Assembly (NCBI RefSeq): GCF_000003815.2 | Contig: NC_049979.1 | Location: 10,641,381 to 10,705,380 of the forward strand | DNA length: 64,000 nt | Origin: Branchiostoma floridae | Taxonomy: Eukaryota > Chordata > Leptocardii > Amphioxiformes > Branchiostomatidae | Reading direction: 5' to 3' | In this document: positions 1 through 12,600 of the stretch, piece by piece | How the letters are laid out: the number at the start of each line of letters is the position of its first letter | How positions within the stretch are numbered: the first letter of the stretch is position 1 | Made by a program: the position numbers and the translations under genes | Notes under the pieces: model-generated | What the model was told of the DNA's origin: nothing | Databases searched by the model: none | The model's input: the letters and a program-made list of their open reading frames with translations, nothing else

Positions 1-435
1 TGAGATAGTGTTGCCTAAACTCTTAACTACCTAAAAGGTCATAATATTAAAGTCTTTTGAAAGACATTGCTTAGAAACTTTGCTTTTTCTTAAATAATAG
101 ATTACAAGATATGAAAATCAAAAAGCAAAAAAGGAACAACAGCAAATTTACCTATGATACTAAGGTGGCACTGAGCAAGGTGTGGTTATCATTTTTACAA
201 GACTAAATATGTACTGAGCTTCCTCAGATATTGAAAATATGCGTAACTAGTTTGAACAGGCTTCTCCAAAACACAAATGGGATGTTTCTATGCAAATTGC
301 TACACATCAAATTTTCTGACATTGTTTTAGCTCTTTTGGATGAAGATGAACTCTGAAAGTGAACTTGAAGAATAGTGGTACAAGGTACAAAGTATGGCAA
401 CATTTTTGTAATACATTTTATCATATGTCCGTTAC
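1..435. other. Intron of the receptor kinase gene; no exon seen
   Basis: This AT-rich stretch follows the VAVK exon on the minus strand. I see no coding segment with usable splice sites. The next kinase exon should lie outside the window. Confidence 0.6.
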
Positions 436-647
436 CATGGAGCATCTTAACAGCCACAGTCACGTTGAAGCTCTTGGCCTTCTCTGTTGCGATCGGGGAG
501 GAGGCCTTCCTGTGTGTTGGTACACTGCCCATCAGGACTCCTCGCACAACCTTGCCAAAGGCACCTCGTCCAAGTGTCTCGTAAAGCGTGAGGCGCGAGA
601 AGGGGATTTCCCAGCGATCACACGGGTCTGGTTTTACAACATCCAAG
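436..647 (-). other. Exon with N-lobe start of the tyrosine kinase domain
   Basis: The exon encodes WEIPFSRLTLYETLGRGAFG, then KVV, and ends at VAVKMLH. The glycine-rich loop and the lysine are intact. Between strand beta-2 and VAVK there is a longer linker (about residues 531-553, Ser/Thr/Lys-rich) than I expect in FGFR-type kinases. No catalytic-loop HRDLAARN or DFG exon is present in the window, so the kinase cannot be judged active from here. Confidence 0.85.
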
Positions 648-3600
648 CTGTAAATGCAAATGAAACATAAGAACAATAGTAGTACAACAAAAATGTGAAC
701 ATCAACAGTGTACTGTAAAACTCAACTTCACTTACAAGTAATGTAAACTGGACACTTACAATAGTTACAAAGTTGGTAAAAGTTGTTGCTCGTAGTACCT
801 CAGTATGTATGTTATGTACATGTACAAGTAAAGGAGAATTTTGAGGAGGGAAAAAGGGCTGTAATTCAAATTAGTAGATTGTCTATTGAATATCGTACAC
901 ATATAGTTGATTCATCTGAAGCACTTTTTCAGCTATTTCCAAGTACAGGAAAGCTTCAGGGGTCGGTAAGGTTATCGCTGGGATGCAAGTCTTGTCAGGT
1001 GCCTAAGGGAACAATGGTGGAAAATTTCAGGCATGCCAAAGACACATTTCGAAATGCGCTGGGATTTTAAACTGGTGATAATGGTAACAGATACCATGGC
1101 ACGGGCAGGTGCATGGAAACCACAAGCATGAGGTGGTTGCCATGTCAGGAGAACTGCCATCTGTCCTCACCCATAACGTGCCACTTTAGATATTGATGAC
1201 AATTATATGCTTAAGATTTTTTTATTTGGATGTTTCTTTTTATCAAAAAAAGGATTGAGGTAGTAATGAAAGTCAACTGTTCAATGATTATAAATATGTG
1301 GTAGAGAAAATGTTACATGTAACATGTGACATGTCACAGGAATGTTGCATAATTGTCACGTGAAGTTGGTGAGTGGAGTATGAAAGGGCATTGACCGATA
1401 GGGCCTACATTTTCTTAAACACCAATGAGAAAATATGCGCTTCTAATGAACTCTTACAGGAAATGTACCTATTTGATATATCTATTTTGTGCAAAGCTCA
1501 TTAAATCTAAATTGTGAAAAGAAATTCTTACGTCAAAATTCTAAACAAAAAACACACAACTTCATCAAGAAAATCTACACACACAATACCCTTAACTACC
1601 TGTAAGAGGCATTCTTCTGCAGCTAGCTTGCAGATACATTTGTAGCTTCTAACAGTAGCACTCCAAACGTAGGACAGTAATCCTGCTATGTAATGTTCAG
1701 TTGACAACATCAACATTCTAATTTATTCAGTTGGACACCTGTTGAACATATAGTTTGAGGAGAGCTACACCTCAAGCCTGTTAAAATATGCAACACACTG
1801 TGAGAAAGACATACATGTACATATTTTGTAACCCACCTATCAGCAGGCTGATGATGACCTGCGATGTAGATGTTCTTCTTCCAAGTCCCCCCGTCATCAT
1901 CGACAGTTTTAGTCAGGCTGGAGAACTTGTAGTGGCGATAGTAGCAGTAGGATACAGCCAGCAGGAGGAGCGTGACGGCTACAGAGGCTGGGATGTAGAT
2001 ATGCAGGGGCAGGGGCCTGGTGTCTGCACTGGGAGGGATGGTTTCACCAACTGGGAGACCTGTTGAAGATGACAGCCAGATCATAACTACAACCTGGAGT
2101 TATGAAAAACTTACCAACCAACCAACAATAGAGAAGTTGGGATTTACCCAAATACTTGGCTGGCTCCATCATCCTAGTTCATGTAATGGACCTAACTTCT
2201 TTACTGTTGATTAGGTAAAGTTTACCTTTTTTCATAATGTCATTTACCCACACAGATGAACTTTCATGCAAGTAAAAACGGATAAACTTGATGATGAGAA
2301 AACGATAAAGCAAAACAATCAAAGTTAATCTGCACATCAAGGAAAGTATCATCTTACCATAGGGCAGAGTGCTCTCCAGTATGGCTGTCCTCATCTTGGA
2401 AACAGTTACTTTTGTAGTACCATAAACTTGAAGATCCCCTAACATGGAATAGACCAGGAATTTGGATCATCCAGCACACAATAATATCTTAAGATACAAG
2501 GGATAGCATCACTTTTATCATAGATTATCATTAGCATATCTTACAATATAAGATAAACAATGTTATAACAAGGAGTAATTAAGTCACACCTTAGTAATCA
2601 GTTTTATCAATAGGATATCAACACCCTTTGTTCAAAATGAATATCAAATGCACTCGCTGGATTGCGGAGGCTGTATGGATCAGAAAATCTAATGCTGTAA
2701 CAGTCATAAACTGACGAGGGGGGATACAAGTTCAGTCAAGTTTGGGACTGCAGTCTACCCAATGCAGTGCTGTAAGGGAAGTAGAACCAGTCACCTTGCC
2801 GTGAGGGAGGTAGCAGAGGGACTACCGAAACTTGGCAGGTAAACTGTAGCACAAAGAACCTTAAAACAGCTACCTGATGACACTATTCAGTGTCATCAAT
2901 AGCAATGTTTTCCAAGCCATTGCTTGGCTAAAAGCAAGTTGAAGCTAACTGCTTACCTGTCTCAAAACAGGTGACATGAGCTATGTTGATGTTCAGGTCA
3001 TTCTCTGTATGATAAGGTGTCATGGCAAGCACCTGTTTGATATAAAAAAAGCTGTAATGCAGCAGTCTGCAAAATATCCAAGACCTTTGTCCAAACAAAT
3101 ATATTTATGACACTGCAATACTCATGACATATGAAATTACAATGTCTTTAGAAACTAAGGTACATAAAGGTAAAGCTGGTCATACTCAATGGCACATGAT
3201 TCAAAGCTATCAGTGCAATGCAGCTTTGCTATATGACACAGGTTTATCATAGCCAACCACATTGGGCAATCCTTTCTCTTCTGGATAAGTGTGTTGGGTT
3301 CTCTAACCACTGAGGCTCTCACAAACACAGGGCCGTGTCCTTACATCATCCCCTGAAATGATGAGAAACTTACCTGCACTCCATAGCGGCTATTTGGTCT
3401 GAGGTCACTCAGCAGGTAGTGTTGTAGGTTCTGAGAAATAGCAAGGATGAATTTTTTTTTCATTGGTTTAGAAATACCACGGTATGGGAAATATTCATTG
3501 TAAATTCAGTTTGCTGTACTAAAAATTTTGTGGTATGGTGAAATCAAGAGTTTGTCATCTCTTTGTGTTTGCAGATGAACCAACAGTAAATCAATTTACC

Positions 3601-6600
3601 TTAAGACAGACTATGCAGTGTGATGGCTTTGTAGTTGGATTGTAATGGCATTGTAGATGTAAATGTACAGTAGTGTTTAGTTGTGACTGTGGAAATAAAA
3701 GAAATGATCAAGCAAATGGCTTTCTCACCCCTGGTACTACAGTAGAGTTTGCAGTAGTTTCCTGGATCCAGCTGAGAATACTGACAGTAACACACTGTCC
3801 CCATCTAACCAGAAAGCTGGTGATTTGGCCTGTCCTGTTGTCAGGCCTGTCCCAGGTGAGGTTAGCAGAGATCCCATGGGGGGTGGAGGTGACTGAGGCT
3901 TGGATGTTCTGCACTGGGCCTGGTGCTGAAGCTGGGGAGGTTGTAAAGACAAACATTCCTTTCACTTCAGACAGTCTTAATTTTCTGGTAGGGGAATAAT
4001 GAGGTGTTTGCTGTATCTAATGCTGGCAGTGGGCATGCAGAGTGCATGTTTTCACTGTGTGATGATTTCATTGTGGAGAGTTTGCTGCTAAAACTTCAAA
4101 CAGAAATCACTAAATTTACAAATTGAAAGGCTCAGACTTATCAAGCTGATGTTGCATGTAGGTCCTCTCCCTGTGCATGTTCCATCGTCTGCTGAGTCAT
4201 TCAATACTTTTTACCCCGTCTCCCAAATAAGATGCAGATCTTGTATGTCATGAAGAAGTGGAAGAAGTTAATCTTTTGTACAGATTGTATACTAGCATAA
4301 ACACATTGTATGACCCTACTACAACTACAAGTACCACTACAATAAACACACTTCCTAATGGTAAAGTACACTTAATCACTCACCTTCAGGTATACAGGTG
4401 TAATTCTTGATCTGGGAACAATCTGCAGATTTGTAAGTACAGGAAATACACGTCATTTTTCTGTTTTTCTTTCAGTTTTTTTTCTGGTCCAGAGTGCAAA
4501 ATAGTAAGCTACAGCTTTTAAAAGGAACATTTGTCAGTTAGCAGGACACCTGCTAACATCAGCTGATGTATGAGAGACGTAATCTCACCGGTGAGGTCTA
4601 ACACAATAGAGGTTCCCTTGGCTGGTCCACACGTTGTATAAGGTTGGAGCTGTATGGAAGATAATGATGATGATGACACATTAAGGACAATTCTTCTACT
4701 GTCAATGTCATCAAAACTACAGTGCATCTGGAGTACTTTCATTTGATATGCAAAAACAGATACAAGAAAAATGAAACTGTCTGGTGAATAAAGTGAATGG
4801 CGCAAATTAAGGGTGTTGTTAAGTTTGATCAGACCTTGAAGTAGATGATACACCCAATTCCACCCTTTGGTACATCCAGTAGAACATGTCTTTCTTATTC
4901 TGAAGAAAAAGAATGAGTTAAAGACTTCCATATCAATATGATCATACAAGCCTTGGCAATACCAAAACCATGAGATTCTGAATTATGATATTGTAAAAAC
5001 AAGACAATCATAGGATTATCAACCAGTAAATTACAAAATGCAGAACTCGAATTGCCTTTGAATGTGCAGTAATACTTACAACTTACTGAATGAGTTATCA
5101 TTTCAAACAAACAGGATCAGAGATGTGTGGTATATTTTACTACCTTATAACCAGAGGCAAAGTGTGTTGAACTTTATGACCTCAGAAGACGCCATGAAAA
5201 ACTTGTTGTGTGTGTTAAAAGATGTATGCACAGGATCTCTCTTGTACATGTTTTCCTTACAAAACTGTACCTAGACAGACAGAAATCATATGAAGCACTC
5301 ACTCTAAGATGGCGTTCATAATTAAAAGGAAAGATCTTGTCTTGACAGTAAGGGGATCTGTCTGCAGAGATGCTGTAGTGTGTGAGCTGCCCTGCCTCTC
5401 CCCACCCTGCAGAACATGGTCAGGACCAGGTGTAAAAAATCTCATCTAAATTTGTCCGCTGGTACAACCACTATTTGGCATAATGGCACAGTCACATTTG
5501 GCATGTGATTTCGAGGCAGTTTTTATTCAAGTAGGCTATGACAGAAATAACAAAGACAGGAACAGACACGTGCGACATATCTTGTCATGGTAATGACAGG
5601 GCTCCCTTGGAAATCAGTCTGCTGACTGAAGGGACCACCCTATAAGATCAATAAATAAATAAATAAATGGTAGTGATGTCACTTGACCCTTGCCCTACCC
5701 ATAGTGCCTTATATATAGGATCCATAAAAATGCGCAATCAGATATTGTGGTGGAAGATCGTAACTTTGTCTATGCCGGGCTTCTCTGACAGTTAGTTCAT
5801 CTGTATTGGCAAATGACATTATGGAGGAAACTAACCAACACAGCAAACACACCAAAATAGCTGGAACATATTCAAATTTTAGTCTGAAGAAACATCAGAT
5901 CCCTAAAGCTGTTACGCAGTGGTAGATGGGTCCATTCTGTGAAAATGAAAATTTGGTTAAGTCAAAACTATTTTACCAGTGTTGGTTAGTTAAAGTTTTT
6001 TTCTCCATAAGTCAGAAAACTTAACGATCTTCCTCCAAAAGCATACACCTGGAGACTCTTTTCTGCCAGTGCTCACAGAAAACGTGGAGTGACTGGAACT
6101 CACAGGCAGGATGTTCCCACGTGATGTCAGCCTGGAAGCGGGAGCCATCAAACATCACCGTTCCAACAGTCAGGTTGCTGACAGTGCCGTCTGAGTGTGT
6201 GTGTGAGAGAGAGAACAAAGGTGGTTATACACATATCTATACACCTCCACACCGGGAATATTTGGGTCACTAATGGACAACACGGTTGTTTGGAAATAGA
6301 CTAAGGAAAGCATTATCACAAGCCATTGCATGGTCCAGGGAGCCCAATGTATGGGGTATGAGTGTATGTAGTATGAAACACAACCCATTCATAATCAATC
6401 GGTGATGAAATGTTGGTATTTTCCAACATGCAGGTGCACTTTCAGACAGTTACAGTGAGGTTGTACATGTCCACAAAGGGAAAGGAAACATCAGACACCA
6501 AATATCTAATTACATTGTAACTGCTTGGCCTTATAAAAACTCAAAACTTCACTCTGGAGTTGACAACTACCACCTGTTAATATATGTATACCAAACAATA

Positions 6601-9600
6601 TGTACTCTTTTATTTCATTCAAGCAGGTCCCTCTTTTCAACCTCCTTGTTTCATTCACCTATCAAATGGACAAACTCAAATGACATTTTGAAACTCTGGT
6701 CAAGAAACATCATTGGTACATTTTAGTAGTATCAACTGACATTGATTTTTGACTATGACTTCCTTCCTACTCTGGGCTTTTGGAGTTAATAGAAAAGCAT
6801 GGAAAACTTCCATAAACTCGAGGGCCAAAAATAATTGGCCGACAACAGCTCACGCAATGAATAAAGCCTTTTTGCTCAGATGTGAGCCACTAGTGGCTCA
6901 TTACCAAATGCATGTGGCTTTGTAAAAGTATCATCCAAGGGATGAAGGCACATCACAGGGTTGAGGGATATTCAGATATAGTGGCAGTGTTGTTGTTTCC
7001 TGATGAAAGTCTGATTAGATGTACCAGAGGACACACATCTTACCAGTCTCTATATCCCAAGAGTTCTGGAGGACTGCAAAGCAGGTACCTTGAAAAGGAG
7101 ACCCTCATACTAGTACAGTAGCCATATGCAAATACTTTGTGATCCTAAGGGTCAAGGGTGACCATAATGCAAAATAAAATAATTACCAATATACACTGGT
7201 GGAGAGAGCCTCTGGAGACCACGCCAGCCGACTGCTGCGACCTGAATGCGGTACCTGTTGCATGCTGGGAGCCCCGCAGCTGTGAGAAATAATGTCGTAG
7301 TCTGGAAAATAATTGGTTTGTTGGTTGTAGTGATTGGTGTGATCATTGATTGTTCACAAGAAAGTCAAGACCATCTAACTCCACATCCATAATCTAATTA
7401 TAACATTTCAAACAAAGTACAAAACCATCATCTATTTATTACATTCCTGGATGTCTAATCTTCACAAACGTATCAAAGTACAAAAGGGTTGCTGTAAGTT
7501 GCGAGAACTGTAAAAGCATTTATTCTTGTGGAGGTTTAACAATTCCCAAGTTATAGTAGTCATAGAAGGGAGACATATTCGCTGTGTCTACAATTTGTAG
7601 TGGAAAGGTCACAAGAAAAAAAATCTGACAGTTTCAAGATTAACAGTGCCCTCCCACCTACATGTAGAAGAGTTATGTCAGAAATAAAGAGAGGTGCAGT
7701 AGTTTATGTAGCTCATTTAATGCAATAGGTATCCAGCATTTGTCTTTTAAATCTAACCCATTTACAATCATGGCACAGATTTTCCTTCTTTGAAGGCCAA
7801 GGACTTGTCTTTGAAGGCCAAGGACTTGTCGAAATCTGGCAATGTGCATCTGCAAAAAATGCATCTTCACTAACAGTGACGACTTTTAGACCTGATAAGA
7901 GCAATCAATAGAGTAAAAAGAAGGTAGGAAGAATTTGGACCTGTACCTATGGTACAATCTCCTATGTTACATACAACTATTGTAGTTTTTGGACAAAGGA
8001 CTTCAATGTCAAATGGCAAAATGACAGGTCTACAAGTTTTGTCATCCAGGTCTCTTAAGAATAAGACCAATAACCCACATCAACATTCATCCTCTGGGCT
8101 ACATGCATCTACAACTTTGAAAAATTGTGTGCTGGCAAGATTTCTATCACAGCCCACACAGGTATGCACAGTTTAGATATACTCGAGTGCATATACCATA
8201 CTGGGGAACATTGCCATGCATATACTGGGTCTAACGTTAATAATTCCCTGCAAACTATGACTTTCCACTCAGTATCTGAATTCATGTTTATATTCCAATT
8301 CAGCATCAGTCTTTTAAATATGAGGATCAACAGATCATATTGAAAGACTAAGCTGAAGAAAGTTTACTAAGATGAACTTTATGGAAACCAACAGATCAAC
8401 ATTGGTGTGGCCTTAGTGCACCCATCCTTTGGTTAGGAAGTCTGACAAGTTTTCACTTTCCACAACCACATGTTCCTCATGTCACAGAAAACCAAATGTA
8501 GTCTGCAGGGGTGAAAGGACAGGTTTACAGTTTTCTTTTCCCAACACATCCAATTAAATAGGGTCAGAAGGAGCCCAGCAGAGTGAACTGAAGTGAATAA
8601 CTCATGAATCACAGTGTAGCATAGCATTTCTCTGGCAACAGTAGCTGGTGATCAGTACCAGGTTTTCATGCTAGTGCAGTTGTTCACATCCTTCAGTCTA
8701 AAGAAATGCAACTGCCACCTATCAAATGGGCCGAATTATTGTAGAATGGCTGTTGTAAATTTGACGTACTTCTGTAACATTCCAAGAACAGCTTTGCCTG
8801 ATTACTTAAAATCCCTCGGTGAAGCTACGGTACATTGGCATCTTCGCTGTGTCCTAGATTGGATTTGTGTTACCCTTGACTTAACAATGGGAATATGCGT
8901 GTATCGAACAAAACAAACATTCAAGTATAACTAGAAAGACAACAAAACACACAAAGCATTTTTGTTGATGAAATTTGTTGAGCGCTCTGTCAAATCGCTC
9001 AGACACAGCCATGACACCAACATACAGCAGCTTCAGTGACATACTTAAGAAAGGGCTTGGAGAAATTTGAAGGCCAAAAGATTTAGGATTCTAAGTGATT
9101 TTATCAATACACCTCTATCACCATCAAGAGGATTACTTTCAATCAAGTAGGCATCAATCTCTATATAGATATAATGTATATCATATACTATTCGCCTCTT
9201 GTGTTTCACATGGCTGCTTTAAGCTCACAAGAATATCAAGCAAGACCAGATCATTCTGGGAAAACAGAGAACAACTGGAATGTCTCAGGCTTCCCTATGA
9301 AAAACTGTTATTATATTACATACGAGTAGAAGAAATATGTCATGCCAATCCAAGTGTGTCACATAAGATTTGTCTGCACTGTTGCCTTGGAAAGCTCACA
9401 GTCCAACTTGACTTACTGGAGGAAGCTGCCTTTCAGCAAAACCTGTCATTCAGAATGTTGAGTGACTTGAGTCAATGGGAAAAAATGTGGGTAAGAACTA
9501 GTCTCAGTGAAATTTAGCAAAAAAGGGAGAAAAATATCATGCTAATGAATTGTTCCAATGTTCCGTTATGCTCCTTGGAAGATTTTCACAAAAATGCCCC

Positions 9601-12600
9601 TGCAGTTCCAGAGCAGAGAAATGGTAAAAAAGCCTAAAATAAAGCAAGGTGGAGGGAGCTACACTTCTAGTAATGTTTCAAAACATGCACATTGTTGTTG
9701 TCTTGTAGTTGTCTAAACATGAAACAAAGAAATTGTCTAAACATGATTTACATAAGATTGGTATTTGCATACAATCCTTTTGAGTTAGTGACTTTGACTT
9801 GTACAACTGGTTTTCCCTGATTTCTTCTACCAGTTCTCAGTGATTTTTATAATTTGCAGTAGGCAATTCACAAGTTTATAGAGACAATGACAGTGTAAAT
9901 GCAGGTTATTTCATGCAAAATAACCTGGGGAAAACATCATAAATTTGAATTTATCCAGTTAAAGGTCTGTTCAAAATTGGTGGAGAAGGGGTGCGTACTT
10001 TATTTGAGTTTTTCCATTTTACCTTTCAGTCCCAAAGATCTGTCTAAGACTTGTCCAAAATCAGGAGTGCGTACTTTAATTGGGGTGCGTACTTTATTCG
10101 AGAATATACGGTAGTCTCAGTGAAATTTAGCAAAAAAGGGAGAAAAATATCATGGAAATGAATTGTTCCAATGTTCCGTTATGCTCCTTGGAAGATTTTC
10201 ACAAAAATGCCCCTGCAGTTCCAGAGCAAGCTGCTACTGGGCCCAAACAAACATACATTACTTCTTCCTTACATCACAAGCTATCTGCCACCAAACAGGC
10301 CATAGCATGTTTATGTCAGGTTCTTGATTTATGCTGACCACAAATATGCAGAAACACAAACAAACAGACAGACACAAAGATATACCAAAAGCTATACCTC
10401 CATCTTTCATGGAGGTAATAATGATTTGCCAAGGGACTTTGGCCAACATTGGGTAGCATTTGCCTGTGGTTCGAAGGGAAAATGTTACCTCACTGCTGGC
10501 TCACTATCCTGGTAACAAATTACCTATCGTTGCCAAATTTTACTATTAACTATCCATAACCCCTTAGGAATGCCTGGTGGAGGCAAGGAGACAACTTCAG
10601 CGGCAGATTGCTTGTGGCACCGAGGTGGTTTGAATGAAGAGTTGCCATTACTTCTAGCACAACAGAGCCCTGGGTGGTAGGGAAGGGTCACACACCCCTG
10701 TTGCAGGGGCCACCTCTGCAGGTGCGTAGCTCAATAACCCAAAAATTCCCCTTGGGCATAGCTCGCCACTAATTTGACAGTACACAACCCACTGATTGCA
10801 AACAATTTTCAGGACTGTCACACTGGCAGTTGTTACAAGGAAACCTCAGCAGGGATTTGCTGCCAGCACAACTCACTTCTGGAAGCTGACCAAGAATATG
10901 CTTGGTTTTAATTTATAGGAAAGAGTCGAACGTGCAATCAGGGCCTATTTCATTTCAGTTCACATACCAGGGTAGCGTATAGCTTAATCATTGTACCTTT
11001 CATTAACAGTCATAAATTAGTAGCCAGGTGGGAGCATGCTTTCAAAAGGAAGCTGTTTAACAAACCGCTAAATTGCTGTAAATCTTCCTCCTTGGAGACA
11101 GCCTATTTGTGAGAGGAAGATGTGACGCACTATGCATGTCATAAAAACATGTGACTCAAACTTGAAACATTTTAACACAAAAGATTGGATGTTTGTGAGA
11201 TTTTCTTTGACAAAGGAATGACAAATACGTCGATGATCACAGTGAATACCACATGGTGGTAGTCTCATTACGTTATCCATGATGTATGTTAATTGACTTG
11301 TTGCTAAATGAGTTTACACCTTTTGTGTGTTTCCTGGTAAATGTAGTCTTAGCCTACCACAAACTGTATCTTATTCTGATAACCACATCACTGTAAAAAG
11401 TAATGTGTCTAAAAAAATCTGTCAGATTTCCCATGATTTGGAAAAAGCTCCAGTTGCCTGTGAATGACATTCTCCACATTGCCAGTGGAATCCTCTCCTT
11501 TGCTTTATAAAGAGGTGGGTATCTTTCCCAGACAACTGAAGGAAATGAAGCGGAATGATGGAACTTAAACACATGTTGTTGGAGAGATTCAAAATGTGTG
11601 TCCTGTGCCCAAACATCAGCGATCCATTTCCTTACTGTACAGACTCTCCCAGTCCCGATGTGCTCATAATCTCTAAGCAGATGTGAGGATTTATCTCATT
11701 CTCAGCATTTATGTCTGCTTTTGAAACTTCCTGGGAGGAGAAGAACCTTTAAAGATATAATTTAAGAGCACTAGGTGTACAATACATGATAGAACCTCCT
11801 TAGTACTTGTAATGTACATGTACTAAAAAGTAGGTGTTGTACACTTTCAACACACTTGCATATCCTTACGTCTGCTTTGAGATAGGTGCTCCTAATGTAA
11901 TGTACTTGAACTATACATGTATGTATGGAACCTCCTTGGTACTTGTGGAGATAAGTGCTCACAATGTAATGTACTCCTTCTAACATCCAGGCAAGTTGCT
12001 TTTCAATGCTCAAGGACATCTTCAGATGAGACTTAATTTCACTTAGATGTGCTCTGTCTGTCTCACCGGTAAATCATGACGGAAAAGAGCAACAACTCAG
12101 GCAGCTCACTGCTAAGAACATCACAAAGGACCACTAGATCCACCCTACTGAAGTAAGGCTGGAAATTGGTTTTCCTCTTCTCTCCATCCAACCACAACAG
12201 GATAATTGCTCCTCAGACATCCCCTCCTCACAAATAGACCTATTACTTGTAATTACCGGGTCATCTGAAAAGCAGGCATTTCCATGCCGTCCAGTTTGTC
12301 TGGTAAGGCACGGCCTTTCCTTCTTGTTTCACCTGGGATGAACGAGGACAATAAGTTGTGATGAGTTTACTTCAGCCGCAAAGCTCGTGCAATATTTCCG
12401 CCTTGTTGGCTTTTGTTCTTTATAGCTCTTTTGACAACAGAATGTTGAAGACGGTTCAAATAGAGCTTACTTTCTTCATGCATCACTTCTCATGTCACAT
12501 CCCTCATGTTGTGGGTCAGAGGGCAAAAACTCAATATCACAAGATTGGTTTGTGTCAAGGAGATTCTTTTGGGTTAGCCAAATCTTGGATTGAGACTCCA

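Noticed and set aside
2358-2394. Candidate 37-bp exon of the receptor kinase between the last FN3 exon and the membrane exon
   Set aside because: It has splice-like ends, but its length breaks the phase that fits perfectly without it.
4837-4901. Candidate cysteine-bearing exon (CSTGCTKGWNW) of the receptor kinase
   Set aside because: Its donor is weak and no frame fits between the phase-0 ends of 5303-5406 and 4589-4649, which join directly.
4518-4949. 143-residue minus-strand open frame
   Set aside because: Only the part 4589-4649 is exon; the rest is intron that happens to be open.
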